Origin: Dentipellis sp. KUC8613
Lineage: Eukaryota > Basidiomycota > Agaricomycetes > Russulales > Hericiaceae
Reading direction: 5' to 3'
NCBI GenBank assembly: GCA_002286715.1
Contig: NSJX01000001.1
Coordinates: forward strand, 745,835-809,834
DNA: 64,000 nt
Positions 37,675-51,094 of this stretch are shown here, piece after piece. The first letter of the stretch is position 1, and each line of letters opens with the position of its first letter. The notes under the pieces are model-generated. The model was not told the DNA's origin. It did no database searches and saw only the letters and a program-made list of their open reading frames with translations. The position numbers and the translations under genes are program-made.

Positions 37675-39707
37675 ATGTGTGGAGGCCCTGCATGGAAGCG
37701 AGAGATCGTTCCAGATCACAAGGTCTGTCCGCAGAATGTTCGTGGCGCGAGGAAAGCTGAAGCCATGTAGTTTGACTTTGTCGACACGCGAGAGTTCACA
37801 GACAATGGGTTTGGGATGCGCATGAAGTGAGTCCGCTGTCCTCTTCAGACGTGACCCTCTTGCATTTCCTCGACGTTCGTGCCATATCGTGTACTCCTGG
37901 ACCATGAGTGATCTACCTTGAAGTCTCGAGGCTCCTACGGCTGTGCTCGGGCTGAGCCCGCCTTTCAGCCGCATTGTACTCCCTCGCTCCCACGAAGGGT
38001 TTACTGACCTCTGTAACCCTCCTATAGGTATCTCTGGCTCTATGTCATCGTGATGAAGTCGTTCCTCGTCTACGTCTCCGATATCTTCACGGCTGTTACT
38101 ATGTTGACGACCAAGTCCTGGTCGAATCAAATCTTCAACAGTTGCCCGAAGACAGAAGACAACGGCTGCGTGTTCATCCCCTTCGGTGTTGGCAAATGGC
38201 TATTTGTGGGATGTATCATCTTCTCTTTCCTCCTGGTGAGTGTATCATCTTCGCGCGGGCGTGATATCGGCTCAACTTTGTCTCAGCTTGCATACGAAGC
38301 CCGCAAGTCCAAGAAGATCATCGCGAGCCGTGACATTTCTTACGCGTTCACCAACGTCATGGCCAACAACTATTATTCCCTGCGTATGTTAATCTGTGTG
38401 TGATGCCCTGCCTCGTATGAACCCTCCCCTCAGGATCTTACGATCACTTCTGCTTCTTCAACCATATCTCGCAATCAACCAAGAAGAAGGACGACCTGAC
38501 CTTCTTCGTCTTCTTCACATTCAAGAGTACGTGCTATTCTTTTCGCTGTTGGACTGGTAATTGACTATTTCCAAAGGTTGGAAGAGGTTGCTCTTGGCTG
38601 ATGGCCCACGTCAAGCCATCAACGGTCTTACCCTGTACGCCATCTACCTCGCCAGGAAAGATAACGGCAATTGGTATGACATTGGAAAGTACTTCGCGGG
38701 CAACACTTTCATTACCACTGCCCTCACCATCTCCACCCTCTTCACTGTCCTCGTATTCTGCGGTTCCATGCTGCTCCTGATCGTCGCTGGTATCTGTTAC
38801 ATCCCCCTTCTTTGCTATATCCAGGGTAACTTGAAGGTACATCGTCTTCCGAGTGTATCTACCGTCCGATACTGATAACACGTTAGGAATACTGCTGTCA
38901 CAAAGTCGATAAGGTAGCTATATACATCTGTCCCGCCCATTCAGCGCTGACCAACTTCGTTTCTTCCAGCGGATTGCCGAGATTATCAAACGGCGCAACA
39001 AGCAGCGTTTGGCTAAGGCTGCTGCCCTTGCAAGGAAGGAGGCCGCTGGAGACTTCTCCCATCTCAAGAACAAGAAGGGCGAGTTCATTCACCAACCTCT
39101 TCCGCAGCCAACCCTCCCGAACATCTCTTTGGATGACGATCTGGACGATATCGCCTCGGTTCATAGCCGCGGACCTTCCCCCAGCAACTTCACCTCGACT
39201 GCAGGAGATCATTTCTATGCCGCCGACTACAAAGCGCCTCTCGATTATCCGTCAATGCCGGCTTACAATCAGCCGTATCAGCACCAACATGATGGAAACT
39301 CGTACTCCCAGTTCAATCCATCCGCTGCAACCCTCGCTGATGAGCCGGCGTACGAGGATGACTATGGGAGCACGGCACACCTGGCCACAGGGGGTGCTCC
39401 GTATGCTCAGCAGAGCGACGTCTCGCTTCCTCGTCACCATCAAGGTGGCTATGTGGCCGACCCCTACGATGTGTACTCGGGAACTGCAGGAGGGCAATAC
39501 CATGCTCAGCAACAACAATACCAATACCCGCAGCATCCGCCAGATGACACGGGCCTTGCGTATGATGATCCCCATCAATACTCGGATCATGTGGCAGGGC
39601 ATCCAGCTGCCGCGCCCACGCCGTACGGGCATCGGAGTCCCAGCCCTGGACAGCCAGCACCTCCTTATGGGGATGGATATGGAGGCACGGGATTCCATGC
39701 AATGTAA
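37675..39707 (+). CDS. KCH1: KCH1/PRM6-family potassium transporter
   Basis: Fungal plasma-membrane protein for low-affinity potassium influx. Exons 37675-37722 and 37771-37826 give MCGGPAWKREIVPDHKFDFV and DTREFTDNGFGMRMK, then a 201-nt intron leads to YLWLYVIVMKSFLVYVSDIF. Further blocks are TAVTMLTTKSWSNQIF, IPFGVGKWLFVGCIIFSFLL, SRDISYAFTNVMANNYYSLR, SYDHFCFFNHISQSTKKKDD, SWKRLLLADGPRQAINGLTL and two late helices. A basic stretch (RIAEIIKRRNKQRLAKAAAL) starts a cytosolic tail of about 230 residues rich in Tyr, Gln, His, Pro and Gly. The membrane part fits the family; the tail is long and probably disordered. Confidence 0.88.
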
Positions 39708-40727
39708 TACTATCACTACTCGGTCTCTACGGGTGCTTCAGACCTCACTTCCCCTCAGTCATCCGCTGCGCTTGTTACAGTATTTATTATTTCCCTCGTC
39801 TTTTGGTTACATCTATCTCTTCATTAGTCCTGATTGCAAGCAATCAATGTTTCTCGCCGCACGAGCCGATTGTCGGGAAGCGTGCCACAGTGGCTCAACG
39901 ATAAATATCAACGTGCCCATGGGTTGACGCCGACGGCAAGCGCCGGCAACTTGCGCGGACGCTAGATCGCTCCACAGATCTTACGGCGCCGAAGCCAAAA
40001 AGCGACGAGTATATTGAAAGCCCCTGCGAGGAAGGGGCTCGTGCACCCTTCGTGGTAGACACTTACTACTCTGAGGCTCGAGCACGCTAGGATGCAGTTG
40101 CATGGAGTCGAGACGGACATAACGCAGTTAAGGGGAGTATTCAGAAATCGGTTGTCATTGTTACCCGCGCTGTGGTGCCCATCTTACTATGACGGAGGAG
40201 ATCGAGATCGACGCATAATTCAAATTAGCTATGTTCAAGTTGAGGGTCTTTCTCTTCCTCTGCTCACCACAAGCCCTGCTCGTCTGCGTCGTCTGCGACT
40301 GCTTTATCGCCGTATTTTTCACCCAAGCATTGCACAATCATCGTATCTTTCTAGCTTTTGCCAATTCATAGTCAGGCGGTAGGGCAGACTGAGCGCGTGC
40401 GGGGTCTTGTGATATGCGAGGAGGCGAAATGGGGTGCACGTGTTGGGGCTTGTGGAGACAAGAAGAGGGTGGAAGGTCTCCACCTGAGGCGCCTCTGCTG
40501 CCCAACGCATTAAATTTTACCGACCCTTTCTCACCGCCGTTCCGGTGTTCCGTCTGCCTGTCCGTTGGACTTTTGGTATAAATGCTTGCCTGCTTCGTTT
40601 GTGGGTAGTCGCCTGGCTGCCTTCTCCCGATAGCTCCCAGTGCTTCGTCCTCCTTCTTCTCGTCTAGCTGACGCACTGAAACAAGGCCCCTTCATTGCTC
40701 CACGCCCTTGCTTCCTGCTTCGCTATT
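39708..40727. other. 1-kb intergenic region, KCH1 to sugar transporter
   Basis: It should contain the KCH1 3' UTR and the sugar-transporter promoter. The last 300 bases before 40728 are pyrimidine-rich, as in highly expressed fungal 5' regions. Short open frames here (40092-40382 plus, 40338-40676 minus) show no motif. No repeat or RNA gene is seen. Confidence 0.4.
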
Positions 40728-43006
40728 ATGTCGTACGAAGAGTCTAAGGATCCAGCGCGTTTCAAGCACGTCGACTCGGATGTCCGCGACGCGCGCCCTT
40801 CAAGCCCTTCGACTTTTGACGATGAAGTCACGTCGTATGAACCACGACTGCGAGGTCGCAAGCTGACCGCCGTGCTTGCCTTTGTTGCAGGCACTGGCTT
40901 CACATTATTCGGGTGAGTACCTGATGAACAGCTGCTTTGGGTCTCTTACTAACACATGCCTTCATCAGCTATGACCAGGGTGTCATGTCGGCCTTGCTTA
41001 CTGCCCCTCAATGGGAGAAGACCTTTCCCCAGACAGTCACTTCCGATGCGCACCCAAACCATGCGACTCTGCAGAGTTTCGTGGTCGCCATCTATGTGAG
41101 TGACTATACTCTCGCTCTACTTTGTTGTTCTTATGGTCCCACAGGAAATCGGATGCCTCGTCGGCGCCCTGTCCAACCTTTGGATTGGAGACCGTCTGGG
41201 TCGCCGAAAGACAATCGTTCTCGGCGGGATAATTATGATCATTGGCGCTATTCTGCAAACGACTTCCTTCAGCTACGCTCAAATGGTCGTTGCACGGATC
41301 ATTACAGGACTGGGTAACGGTTTGAATGTGGGTACCTTGACAGGCCTCATCGCTATACTTGCAGTGACATGTAACATGCAGACGTCAACTGTGCCGTCAT
41401 ATCATGCGGAGTGCTCCTCTGCAGCGAAGCGAGGCAGTTTCATCATGATTGAGGGCAGTCTCATTACTTTCGGTATCATGATCTCGTAAGTCACCTGTAA
41501 CTGCTTTCCCAATCCGGTGACTGACGGATGCACCTTCAGATACGTAAGTGCCAGAGAATTCGTAGTTATGAAATACTGATTCGGTTTGCCCTGTAGTGGA
41601 TAGACTTTGCCCTGTAAGCTCGCTTTAATTGCTGACCGACGTGCGAATCATTAACCACTCGGTGTCTCACAGGTTCTGGGTTCGAGGTTCTTCGGCAGAA
41701 TGGAGAGTCCCAATTTCTCTACAAATCATCCTTGCTCTCATCATGATCGCCGGTATCGGAATTGTACGTCGTGCATGTGTTTGCCAAGTTTCGGGTCTGC
41801 TGACATTGATCACCAGCTGCCAGAGTCTCCTCGATGGCTTGTCAAGCAAGGCCGCGATGCGGAGGCCATTGCCGTCATCTCCGCCCTAGATGACAAGCCT
41901 CACACAGACCCCGAGGTTCGTCAACTGTATCACGGGATCCGCGAGGCTGTTCTCGTCGAAGGCAGCGCAAGCGAAGCAAGCCTGAAAGAGTTGTTCCACG
42001 GCGGTCCGACGCAGAACTTCAGGCGAGCTGCATTGGGTGTCATCGTCCAGTGTTTCCAGCAAATTACCGGAATCAACATTATCACCTATTATGCCGTACG
42101 TATACAATTTTGAGCGACCCTACATCCAGTAACTCATGTATCGAATAGACCCTTCTCTTCGAGAGATTGGGACTCAATGATGTCAAGTCTCGCATCATCG
42201 CCGCCTGCAACGGGACAGAATATTTCCTCGCCAGTCTGATTGCGATTGCCCTCATTGACCGCATCGGCCGTCGAAAACTCATGCTGTTTGGTGCTTTCGG
42301 CCAAACGCTGACCATGGTTCTTCTGGCCATCTTGGGCAGCATTGATACCCCAGCCTGCCGCATTGTGTCTACCGTCCTCCTGTTCGTCTTCAACTCGTTT
42401 TTCGCAGTGGGCTGGCTGGGAATGACTTGGCTCTACGTGCGTATTCCGTCCGTCACCACATCTAAAAGTCTTTAATGACTGTCTTGTTAGCCCGCCGAGA
42501 TCGTTGGGCTGCGCATCCGTGCACCGGCTAATGCACTGTCCACTGCTTCGAACTGGATCTTCAACTTCATGGTGGTCATGGTCACAGGACCGTCCTTCCA
42601 GAATATTAGCTGGAGGACCTATATCGGTACGCCCGTTCTTGGCTTCACATCCAGCGAGAATCCTCAGACTTCTTCGTAGTTTTCGCTTGTTTGAATGCAC
42701 TGCTCATACCCGTCGTATACCTCTTCTTCCCGGAGACCGCAGGACGTTCCTTAGAAGGTCAGGGTGTCGACATTTTGTCTCGACCATTCAATGATCTGAC
42801 AACGTCTTATAGACATGGACCTCATTTTCGCCATCGCATACAAAGAGAATATATCCCCAGTTAAAGTCTCGTTCCGCAAAGATCTGCCGCTCGCAGGGTC
42901 TCCCGAGGCGGACGAAATTCTGGGCGTCGACACCGCTGCTCGGAAAGAGCGCTCCGAGAAGCAGCTCGGCAACAACTCCCCCTCCGCAGATGATCACTCA
43001 CAGTAG
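40728..43006 (+). CDS. MFS sugar transporter (hexose/polyol type)
   Basis: Twelve-helix plasma-membrane proton/sugar symporter or facilitator. It starts MSYEESKDPARFKHVDSD. Family motifs: FGYDQGVMSALLT, NLWIGDRLGRRKTIVLGG, RIITGLGNGLN, TSTVPSYHAECSSAAKRGSF, SPRWLVKQGRDAEA, VIVQCFQQITGINIITYYA, LIDRIGRRKLMLFGAFGQT, FVFNSFFAVGWLGMTWLYPA, EIVGLRIRAPANALSTASNW and YLFFPETAGRSLEDMD. A hydrophilic C-terminus ends SADDHSQ. Around 41486-41672 the conserved MISYWIDFA segment is encoded by a 4-nt exon (41540-41543) and a 17-nt exon (41597-41613). Substrate unknown. Confidence 0.93.
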
Positions 43007-43107
43007 ATGATAATGCTACTCACTGTATTATTAGCACTAAACGAATCCTCACGAATGTGTATATAATACGCAGTATTCCATCTACTTGCATGTTCAAGAT
43101 GGTCGTG

Positions 43108-43984
43108 CTAGGCGTTGGGTATGGATACCCTGGCCTGGCGTTGACGCTCACGCTCGACCTCGGCCGTCGCACCTCGCCAGGGACGGCCCATCTGCTGTCT
43201 CTTCTTGTCGAAAGTCTTTGAGAGCTCAAGAGGGCCGAAACGATGCGGAGGCCACACCAGCCACCGGAGCTTCGAGTCGACAAGGGATGCAGATATCTAT
43301 CGTTCCTCAAGAGTGAGGTAGAGAGGGTAATGTCGTGTCGAATGAAACGCACGGGTCCGAAGTGGTTGCTGTCTTCGGAGTGGAACGGTTCGTCGCCTTC
43401 CACCCATATTTGCCCGGGTCTGAGGACGACTTCCTTCTCGGGATAGGGCGGCAGGGTTTTTACCTAGCAGTGCCAAACGTGAGCCTCGCATCGTTACTCA
43501 GCATGCCGTTATGAATATGCACATACGGTGTCTCCGGGAAGAGCGATGATTCTCTTCACGAGCATCTTACCCTTTTGGTGGGGTGACCTAAGAGAACATA
43601 ATTCACAACCCGCAGATACACTGCGGTGGTGTAGACGACGTACTGGAAGGCCACAACGTCCCCCCGCTCGAGCTTCGGGTCCCAAAGAATGGAGAACCGG
43701 TCGAACAAAGCGACGTCACTCCAGTCTCCGATATCCGGATTCAACGTAGGCTACCTGACAAGTGCATTTAGAGCGACAGAGAGCTAGGACTGTCAGAGAA
43801 TAATGAATGAACGGACTTGCATGCTCTTCCCGGTGACTTGCATGAGGGTGAATCCGCTCTTGGTAAAGACGATGCCGATGGGGAGCCAGTAGAGCGCTCC
43901 GGTAACCCATTTCACAGGCGGCCTAGCATCTGCAAATTGTCGCCATTGTTTGCCTGCTCTGGAGAAAACTTGCCATAGACGCAT
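43108..43984 (-). CDS. IMP2: Mitochondrial inner membrane protease subunit 2
   Basis: Type I signal peptidase of the inner membrane, which cleaves presequences on the intermembrane side. The start ATG is 43984 (MRLWQVFSRAGKQWRQFADA); the frame is open one codon group upstream but only from a GTG. One N-terminal helix (GALYWLPIGIVF) is followed by the catalytic Ser in VTGKSMQPTLNPD, then WSDVALFDRF, KLERGDVVAFQSPHQKGKML and the catalytic Lys in VKRIIALPGDTVKT. The box GQIWVEGDEPFHSEDSNHFG and PISASLVDSKLRWLVWPPHR complete the family. The C-terminus is a charged tail rich in Arg and Gln. Four exons. Confidence 0.92.
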
Positions 43985-44844
43985 GGCTGCCACTAAGATG
44001 GCTGGAGACGAGCAGCGATGCCTCGAGGACTGAGCTCAAGATGTCGGGTTTATTACGCGACGCGCCGCGGCGATCGACGGGCCGGCTTTCCCATATTGTT
44101 GCCATTACACCCCCTTTCTACTACTCCCAAGCGCACGAATGTATACACAAAGGAAAATAACACGACAACACTGGCCGGATTCCCCAAAAGTCCGCGATCA
44201 ACAAGTTCTCTGGCACTAAGCGCGTTGAATTCGAAGAAACTACGTAATAATTTGCCCCGTTCTCAGTACATCGCCACATACTATATGTACTAGTACGGTG
44301 ACTAGCAGCCTTCTTTCATATTGGGCCTTCTTGCAACAGCCTGAGGTCGAGTGAACGACTCGGATCTCGCGTACGGCGCAGAAAAGAAGACAGTTCTCTT
44401 CAAAGGGACCGACAATAGACTGCTCAGGTATGATCTCCATTACAGACTAGCGATGTGAACAACCTCTCAGGTTTACGTTGCACAGGTCGAGTATCTGGAT
44501 CTCGTCCGACGATTGATTGGTGCTGCCGGTCGAATTCAATAGCAGGGTCGGGACGCTTCCCTAGTTCCATTCAACGAACTATGATAAGCAGTGAGTCTGA
44601 TGGCCTCGGTCGCCAGCAGTACGTATATAAAGTACGCCTGGGAGGCAGTCGTATCGCCTCTCAACTTCAGCAGTGACTTCCCACTCGAACGTTGCCCATA
44701 CATTGCTATCACCACCTTAGCCTTGGCCTTCAATAGAAGGATACTGTAAAACCTGCTGTTCACTCTCCATTGTGATCTGAAGCTGATATCACCGCATTCC
44801 ATATAGATAGACTGCTTCAGCAAGATCTGGTTAACAATTCGATT
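43985..44844. other. Divergent intergenic region, IMP2 / F-box gene
   Basis: About 860 bases. It must hold both promoters. Several short open frames occur but none has a motif. No RNA gene or transposon end is recognised. Confidence 0.35.
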
Positions 44845-46494
44845 ATGCCTGGATTGGGAGCAACAGACACAGACTCTCCGATGCCCCACCAGCGGCGGAA
44901 TTCCTCGTCTCTCGTTTGTAGCAGCCCCCCTGAGGTCCTACAACACATATTTCGACTTTACGTCACAGATCTTCAAGAGGACTACAGGCCCGAACACGGA
45001 CTCCCCCCTTCAGCCGTGCTCAGCCACGTATGCATCCGTTGGCGCGAGATATGTCTCAATTACCGTAGCCTGTGGAGCTGCATACCCTACATGCTCCGAG
45101 GCAAATGGCCCTTGGAGTTCGTGGCGCGCTCTGGCGACCTGCCGCTGGATGTCTCCCTCTGGCTCGGGAAGGACTCAGGTAGCTCGTCCATGGCACAGCT
45201 CATTGTGCCCGTCGTCCACCGGCTTCGCTATCTTTTCGTCTTAGGGAGCTTAGCAGCATTTCAGAACCTTTGCGACGCGCTAACTGACCAGCCAGCACCT
45301 CTCCTAGAACATTTGCACTTTTGGCGGGATGCTCCAAGAAGGAGTGATATTGTGCCCGGAATAGCAGTAGCCCTACCCACAAACATCTTCGCCCACTCTT
45401 CCCCTCGATTGCGCGTCATTCGATTGACCCATGCGCAGCTCGCAGGTGTGCCAGTTCCGGCGTTTGCACATGCGACGGACATCACCCTCGGCGCGTCAAC
45501 GCCCGCCGACATCTTGCAGCTTCTTCACTCCACGCCTCAACTTCAGTCCTTAGAATGTCGAGATGTTTCGAACCTAATCCGTCCCGGGCCAATCTCAATT
45601 ACCGACGGTAATCATGTATCTGCTCTCGAACTCACCGATCTCAAGCTGTGGAAAATTAAACTAGGAGACGTCACCACGATCTTGGACAGTCTCATAGCTC
45701 CGTCTCTTGAGAGGCTTGTTCTAAACGAAATGGCTGTGACGCGGCCCGACATTCCTCTCTACGCGTCGACTCTCCCGCGGGCCCTTTCTCCCCACATCGA
45801 AACCATACAGCAGCACCGTCCCCCGAACGAGGAAGTCTTTATTGACACCGAAATGTCGGCGTTCTGGTGCTGGACGCGCCATAAAGAGCACGTCAAGGCC
45901 AAGTACCTCTCCCCGTTCTATCTCAGCTGGCGGGGCAACCCATGGGATGACGTCGACATCAATCAGTTCGTCGGCAGCATCCTTGGCGTGCTTCTGGTGG
46001 ATAAGGTCCGTACAGTGACTCTGCACGAGACTATCATCTACCGCGACAGGGACTGGGCGTGCCTCTATGCCTTGCACAACGTAACACAACTTGAATGCAA
46101 GATGGAAACTGCAGAGGATTTACTGGACATCCTGCAGGCAATGACACCCGTGCAGCAGCACCTGAGCATAGGGCGCATGCCCCCACGGGACGAGCGCACC
46201 CTCTTTCCAATGCTGGACAAGCTGGTTATCATCGATATCCGTATATCCACATCTGACAGTGTCTTCTTGCATGTCCTACAAAATCTAGCAGAATCTCGCA
46301 AGCGAGATGGGAAATTGCTCACGATCGCGTTCGAGGACTGCAATTATTCGGCGCGCGTCATGCTAGAGTTGAAGAAGGAGGCGCATGTGACGTGGAACGG
46401 AGCTTGGTGTCCGCCTTTTGCTTTCGGGAGCGTTGGAGAGGATCCGGAGTTGGAGAATTGGGAAGGATGGGGCAGTATGTTCGACCAGGATTGA
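44845..46494 (+). CDS. F-box/LRR-like protein, single exon
   Basis: Intronless 549-codon frame starting MPGLGATDTDSPMPHQRRNS. The F-box-like region is SSPPEVLQHIFRLYVTD with SHVCIRWREICLNYRSLWSC. The remainder is an irregular leucine-rich structure (SPRLRVIRLTHAQLAG, APSLERLVLNEMAVTRP) typical of fungal SCF adaptors. The acidic C-terminus ends ELENWEGWGSMFDQD. It is not a recent copy of the F-box gene at 12432, as the two share only the general layout. Lack of introns contrasts with every neighbour and is common for this expanding family. Confidence 0.8.
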   Translation: MPGLGATDTDSPMPHQRRNSSSLVCSSPPEVLQHIFRLYVTDLQEDYRPEHGLPPSAVLSHVCIRWREICLNYRSLWSCIPYMLRGKWPLEFVARSGDLPLDVSLWLGKDSGSSSMAQLIVPVVHRLRYLFVLGSLAAFQNLCDALTDQPAPLLEHLHFWRDAPRRSDIVPGIAVALPTNIFAHSSPRLRVIRLTHAQLAGVPVPAFAHATDITLGASTPADILQLLHSTPQLQSLECRDVSNLIRPGPISITDGNHVSALELTDLKLWKIKLGDVTTILDSLIAPSLERLVLNEMAVTRPDIPLYASTLPRALSPHIETIQQHRPPNEEVFIDTEMSAFWCWTRHKEHVKAKYLSPFYLSWRGNPWDDVDINQFVGSILGVLLVDKVRTVTLHETIIYRDRDWACLYALHNVTQLECKMETAEDLLDILQAMTPVQQHLSIGRMPPRDERTLFPMLDKLVIIDIRISTSDSVFLHVLQNLAESRKRDGKLLTIAFEDCNYSARVMLELKKEAHVTWNGAWCPPFAFGSVGEDPELENWEGWGSMFDQD

Positions 46495-47012
46495 GTTCGG
46501 TCACAGTTGTCATATGGCGAGCAAGGTCAGATATTAAATGTTATCGCTCCCATTTGGCCTGATCGTTTTTTAGAGAATTATCAGGTTGCGATGAATGTCT
46601 GTCCGCATGGAACGAAGAAGATTTATAATGAGCCTTACGTTCCTCTGAATGACGTGTATCTAGCCCATGCACTAAGCGTTCCATTGGTGTGCTGTTCAGT
46701 TTGTCTCCCGGAGAAATACAGGGGAAAGCGTAACTCTTATGTGTTACACTAGCACAAAGAGAGTAGCAACAACGCGACCTCCCCGGAACGCCTCTCCTCT
46801 TGGTCGTGTTTTTGTAGCGTCGTGCGAGTTGGGCAATATATGTGACCTATGAAAATCCCAGGAATCCTCGAGGAAGGATGTCGGAAGGCAGAGCCAAATC
46901 CTTGCCTCGATATGATGCGAACAGCTTCTCGAGAGGGGAGATTCGATCCTGGTCATGGGTTCCCATTCAGATATTGCTACCGTATAAATCCATTATGTAT
47001 GTTAGACACTAC
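46495..47012. other. Convergent 3' region, F-box / ATE1
   Basis: About 520 bases between stop codons. The frames here (46507-46752 plus) have no motif support. Confidence 0.35.
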
Positions 47013-48838
<1,826 letters not shown>

Positions 48839-49165
48839 ACTGATTTCACGAGCGACACAGTGACCTCTTGTACGAGTGTTATAGGGTTCGGAAGAGAAAG
48901 CGCTTCACAACGACTCAGTACTGGAAAGGACGGGCGTCTATTTCGAACGTAGATGTGTTGGGCGCTTACCCAGTTACCAATACAAGATCTGGTGTACCGC
49001 GCCCGTCTGTACAATCATACAATGGCTATTATATATGATCCAGATCTAGAAAGAATGCTGTAGAGTACATATGCAAGTCAGAAAGAGTGTGAACCAAGCC
49101 AGCGTCCCGTAACAGTCATGAATCATGATAAGAAACGTCGTATGCCAGTGAGTCGCAGCCTAGGC
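48839..49165. other. ATE1 5' region and PROPPIN 3' region
   Basis: About 330 bases between two minus-strand genes; the ATE1 promoter is expected here. Nothing further seen. Confidence 0.35.
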
Positions 49166-50766
49166 CTAACCCCATCCATCCCACCGACCGAACCTCCGAA
49201 ACTCCTTCAGCAAGCAGTCACGGCTCTCCTTCTTCTCCTTCTCCGTCTCCTTTCCTTTCCCTTTGTCCAACCTGCTCGCATACGAGGAACCGCTACCGGA
49301 CCTATGCCGAGGCATATTGTGACTTCTGATACTGGGTGACGGAGCAGATGTCGGCGAAGTGGGAGCACCAGAATGCGTTGATGATGATGTTGACTTTGGT
49401 AAGGCCAACCGGTACCATCCCCCAGTATACGTGAGAGCTACGAGCTGATGCTCAACGACCGGCGCCGCGTCAGGTCTAGGGTTGCTCTCGTCCGCAGACG
49501 GGACATCGATCCAGCCAACGGTGCATTTCTCCTCCTCCACTTGCTCAGCATCATTGCTACGCCGAGAGGTCTGCTGAGACAGAGATATGTGCGACGACTG
49601 TGTTGGTATCCGAAACTGAGCATAGGACCACTCGGATTCGAAATATTTAGGCAAAGGCAGATACGATGTCAGCGAGGACAGAGTTGACTGGCGGTTTCTG
49701 CAGGAGGTCGTTCATCATGGAAAGCTCGAGTGAGGGTCCATGTACTCACGATGTCCCAGATCCGATCGTCAGAGCAAATATATGTATTGTGCCTTTGTCA
49801 CTCCAGACACAGATCTCGCTTTCGTCAGGACGAAATGCGACCCCATAGATTTCAGCCTGGTCTGAACCTCTCCGCAGTTCCCGAACCTGCTTCCCTGTTG
49901 CTGTATCCCATATTCGGACCAGCGTGCCGCGCAAAGACGTAGTTGCCAGTAAGCGTCCGGACGGAGGAACGGCTAGAGTGGTGAGAGCTGTATTGTGTGC
50001 CACAATGATTGTCTGGGAGTGCTTCCCTGCCGCCGCAGGCGTTGTACGGCGAGGCGTCGAAGGAGGTGCCTCCGCTGATTCTGGAGGTCGACATGGTGGA
50101 AGATGGATAAGTTGTACATGCCCCGTCTGGCGACCGGGTATTGCAAGGAGTGTGGCGGATGTGCCAGTCGCGAGGGTTAACAGTCCTGTAGGTTGGGACA
50201 GTGAGATCTAGCCTTCTTCAGATGGCAGGGGAGTCCTTATGGAGGGAGAGTCCTGCCATCCATAAAATCTCGCATACCTCGAGGATTATCGCAGGTGTCC
50301 CACTCCGCATACCTGGTCACGGCCTTCCCAACCTCAAAGACCACTACCCGCCTCCTCAGAGCTACAGCAAGCCATCCACGACGGCACGCCAACCCTCGCA
50401 CTTTCTCCCTGAACTCAAGTTCTGCGACTTCTTGGCCGGAGACTTCATCCCAGAGGATGACTTTGTTTGGTGGGTAGCGGGGACTTCTGCCGCCACCGAG
50501 CAGAAAGAGGAGCGAAGACGTGTGCAACGGGACTACAGCTGCAAGGGTTCCTCCTGTGACCTCTGTTTTGACGATTGGATACCACAGGGCGTCAGAAACA
50601 GCAGCGAGGACGTACCGTGCTTCCTGAGGAGTTGGAGAGGGTATGTCCTATAGATGGCAAAGCCCGCAGGCGTCGATGTCGTGAATATGCGGGAATCCGA
50701 GTCCAATCTGATATCGAACAACAAGACAGGATTAGTGGGAGTTATAGAATGTCGAGCGAGATTCAT
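49166..50766 (-). CDS. HSV2: PROPPIN, Hsv2/WIPI4-like autophagy WD40 protein
   Basis: Seven-bladed propeller that binds PI3P and PI(3,5)P2 on endosomes, vacuole or phagophore. The start ATG 50766 gives MNLARHSITPTNPVLLFDIR. Further parts: TPAGFAIYRTYPLQLLRKHE, SLLFLLGGGRSPRYPPNKVI, the PROPPIN core VAHNTALTTLAVPPSGRLLA and GTLVRIWDTATGKQVRELRR. The lipid-binding signature is LRRG, as in the Hsv2/WIPI3/4 branch, rather than FRRG. A later blade reads YGVAFRPDESEICVWSDKGT. After blade 7 the chain carries Ser/Thr-rich inserts and a basic C-terminus (KGKGKETEKEKKESR). Some blades include low-complexity loops. Confidence 0.88.
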
Positions 50767-51094
50767 TTGTGGTATAACGCGCGAGACAGGGCCGCGCAGG
50801 GGCTCCTTGGGTCTGCAGGACACTGCTAAAGCAGCACTCTGACCGAGTTGGCGGCAAAGTCCATGCTTGTCGCGTGCTTCCCACAGCCACAACGGAAGCA
50901 CTTTGAGCTCGCCATACCATCGCGTCACGCACACACAATTTCCTAGTGAAAACAACTTGTTCGACAGGATGCATAGGTATACAATTCAGCGCATAGAATA
51001 CAGGTCAGACAGTCCTATCCCAATGAAAGATATTCCCTCCTTGTACATAATCCAGTTAATCTGTCCTTCCATAAACCCTCGTACACTCTCTCGT
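50767..51094. promoter_or_regulatory. PROPPIN promoter region
   Basis: About 330 bases between two minus-strand genes. No clear motif or gene. Confidence 0.35.

Noticed and set aside
38974..39927. Long alternative frames over the KCH1 C-terminal tail on both strands
   Set aside because: They are shadows of the Gln/Tyr/Pro-rich tail; the KCH1 frame continues the conserved membrane domain.
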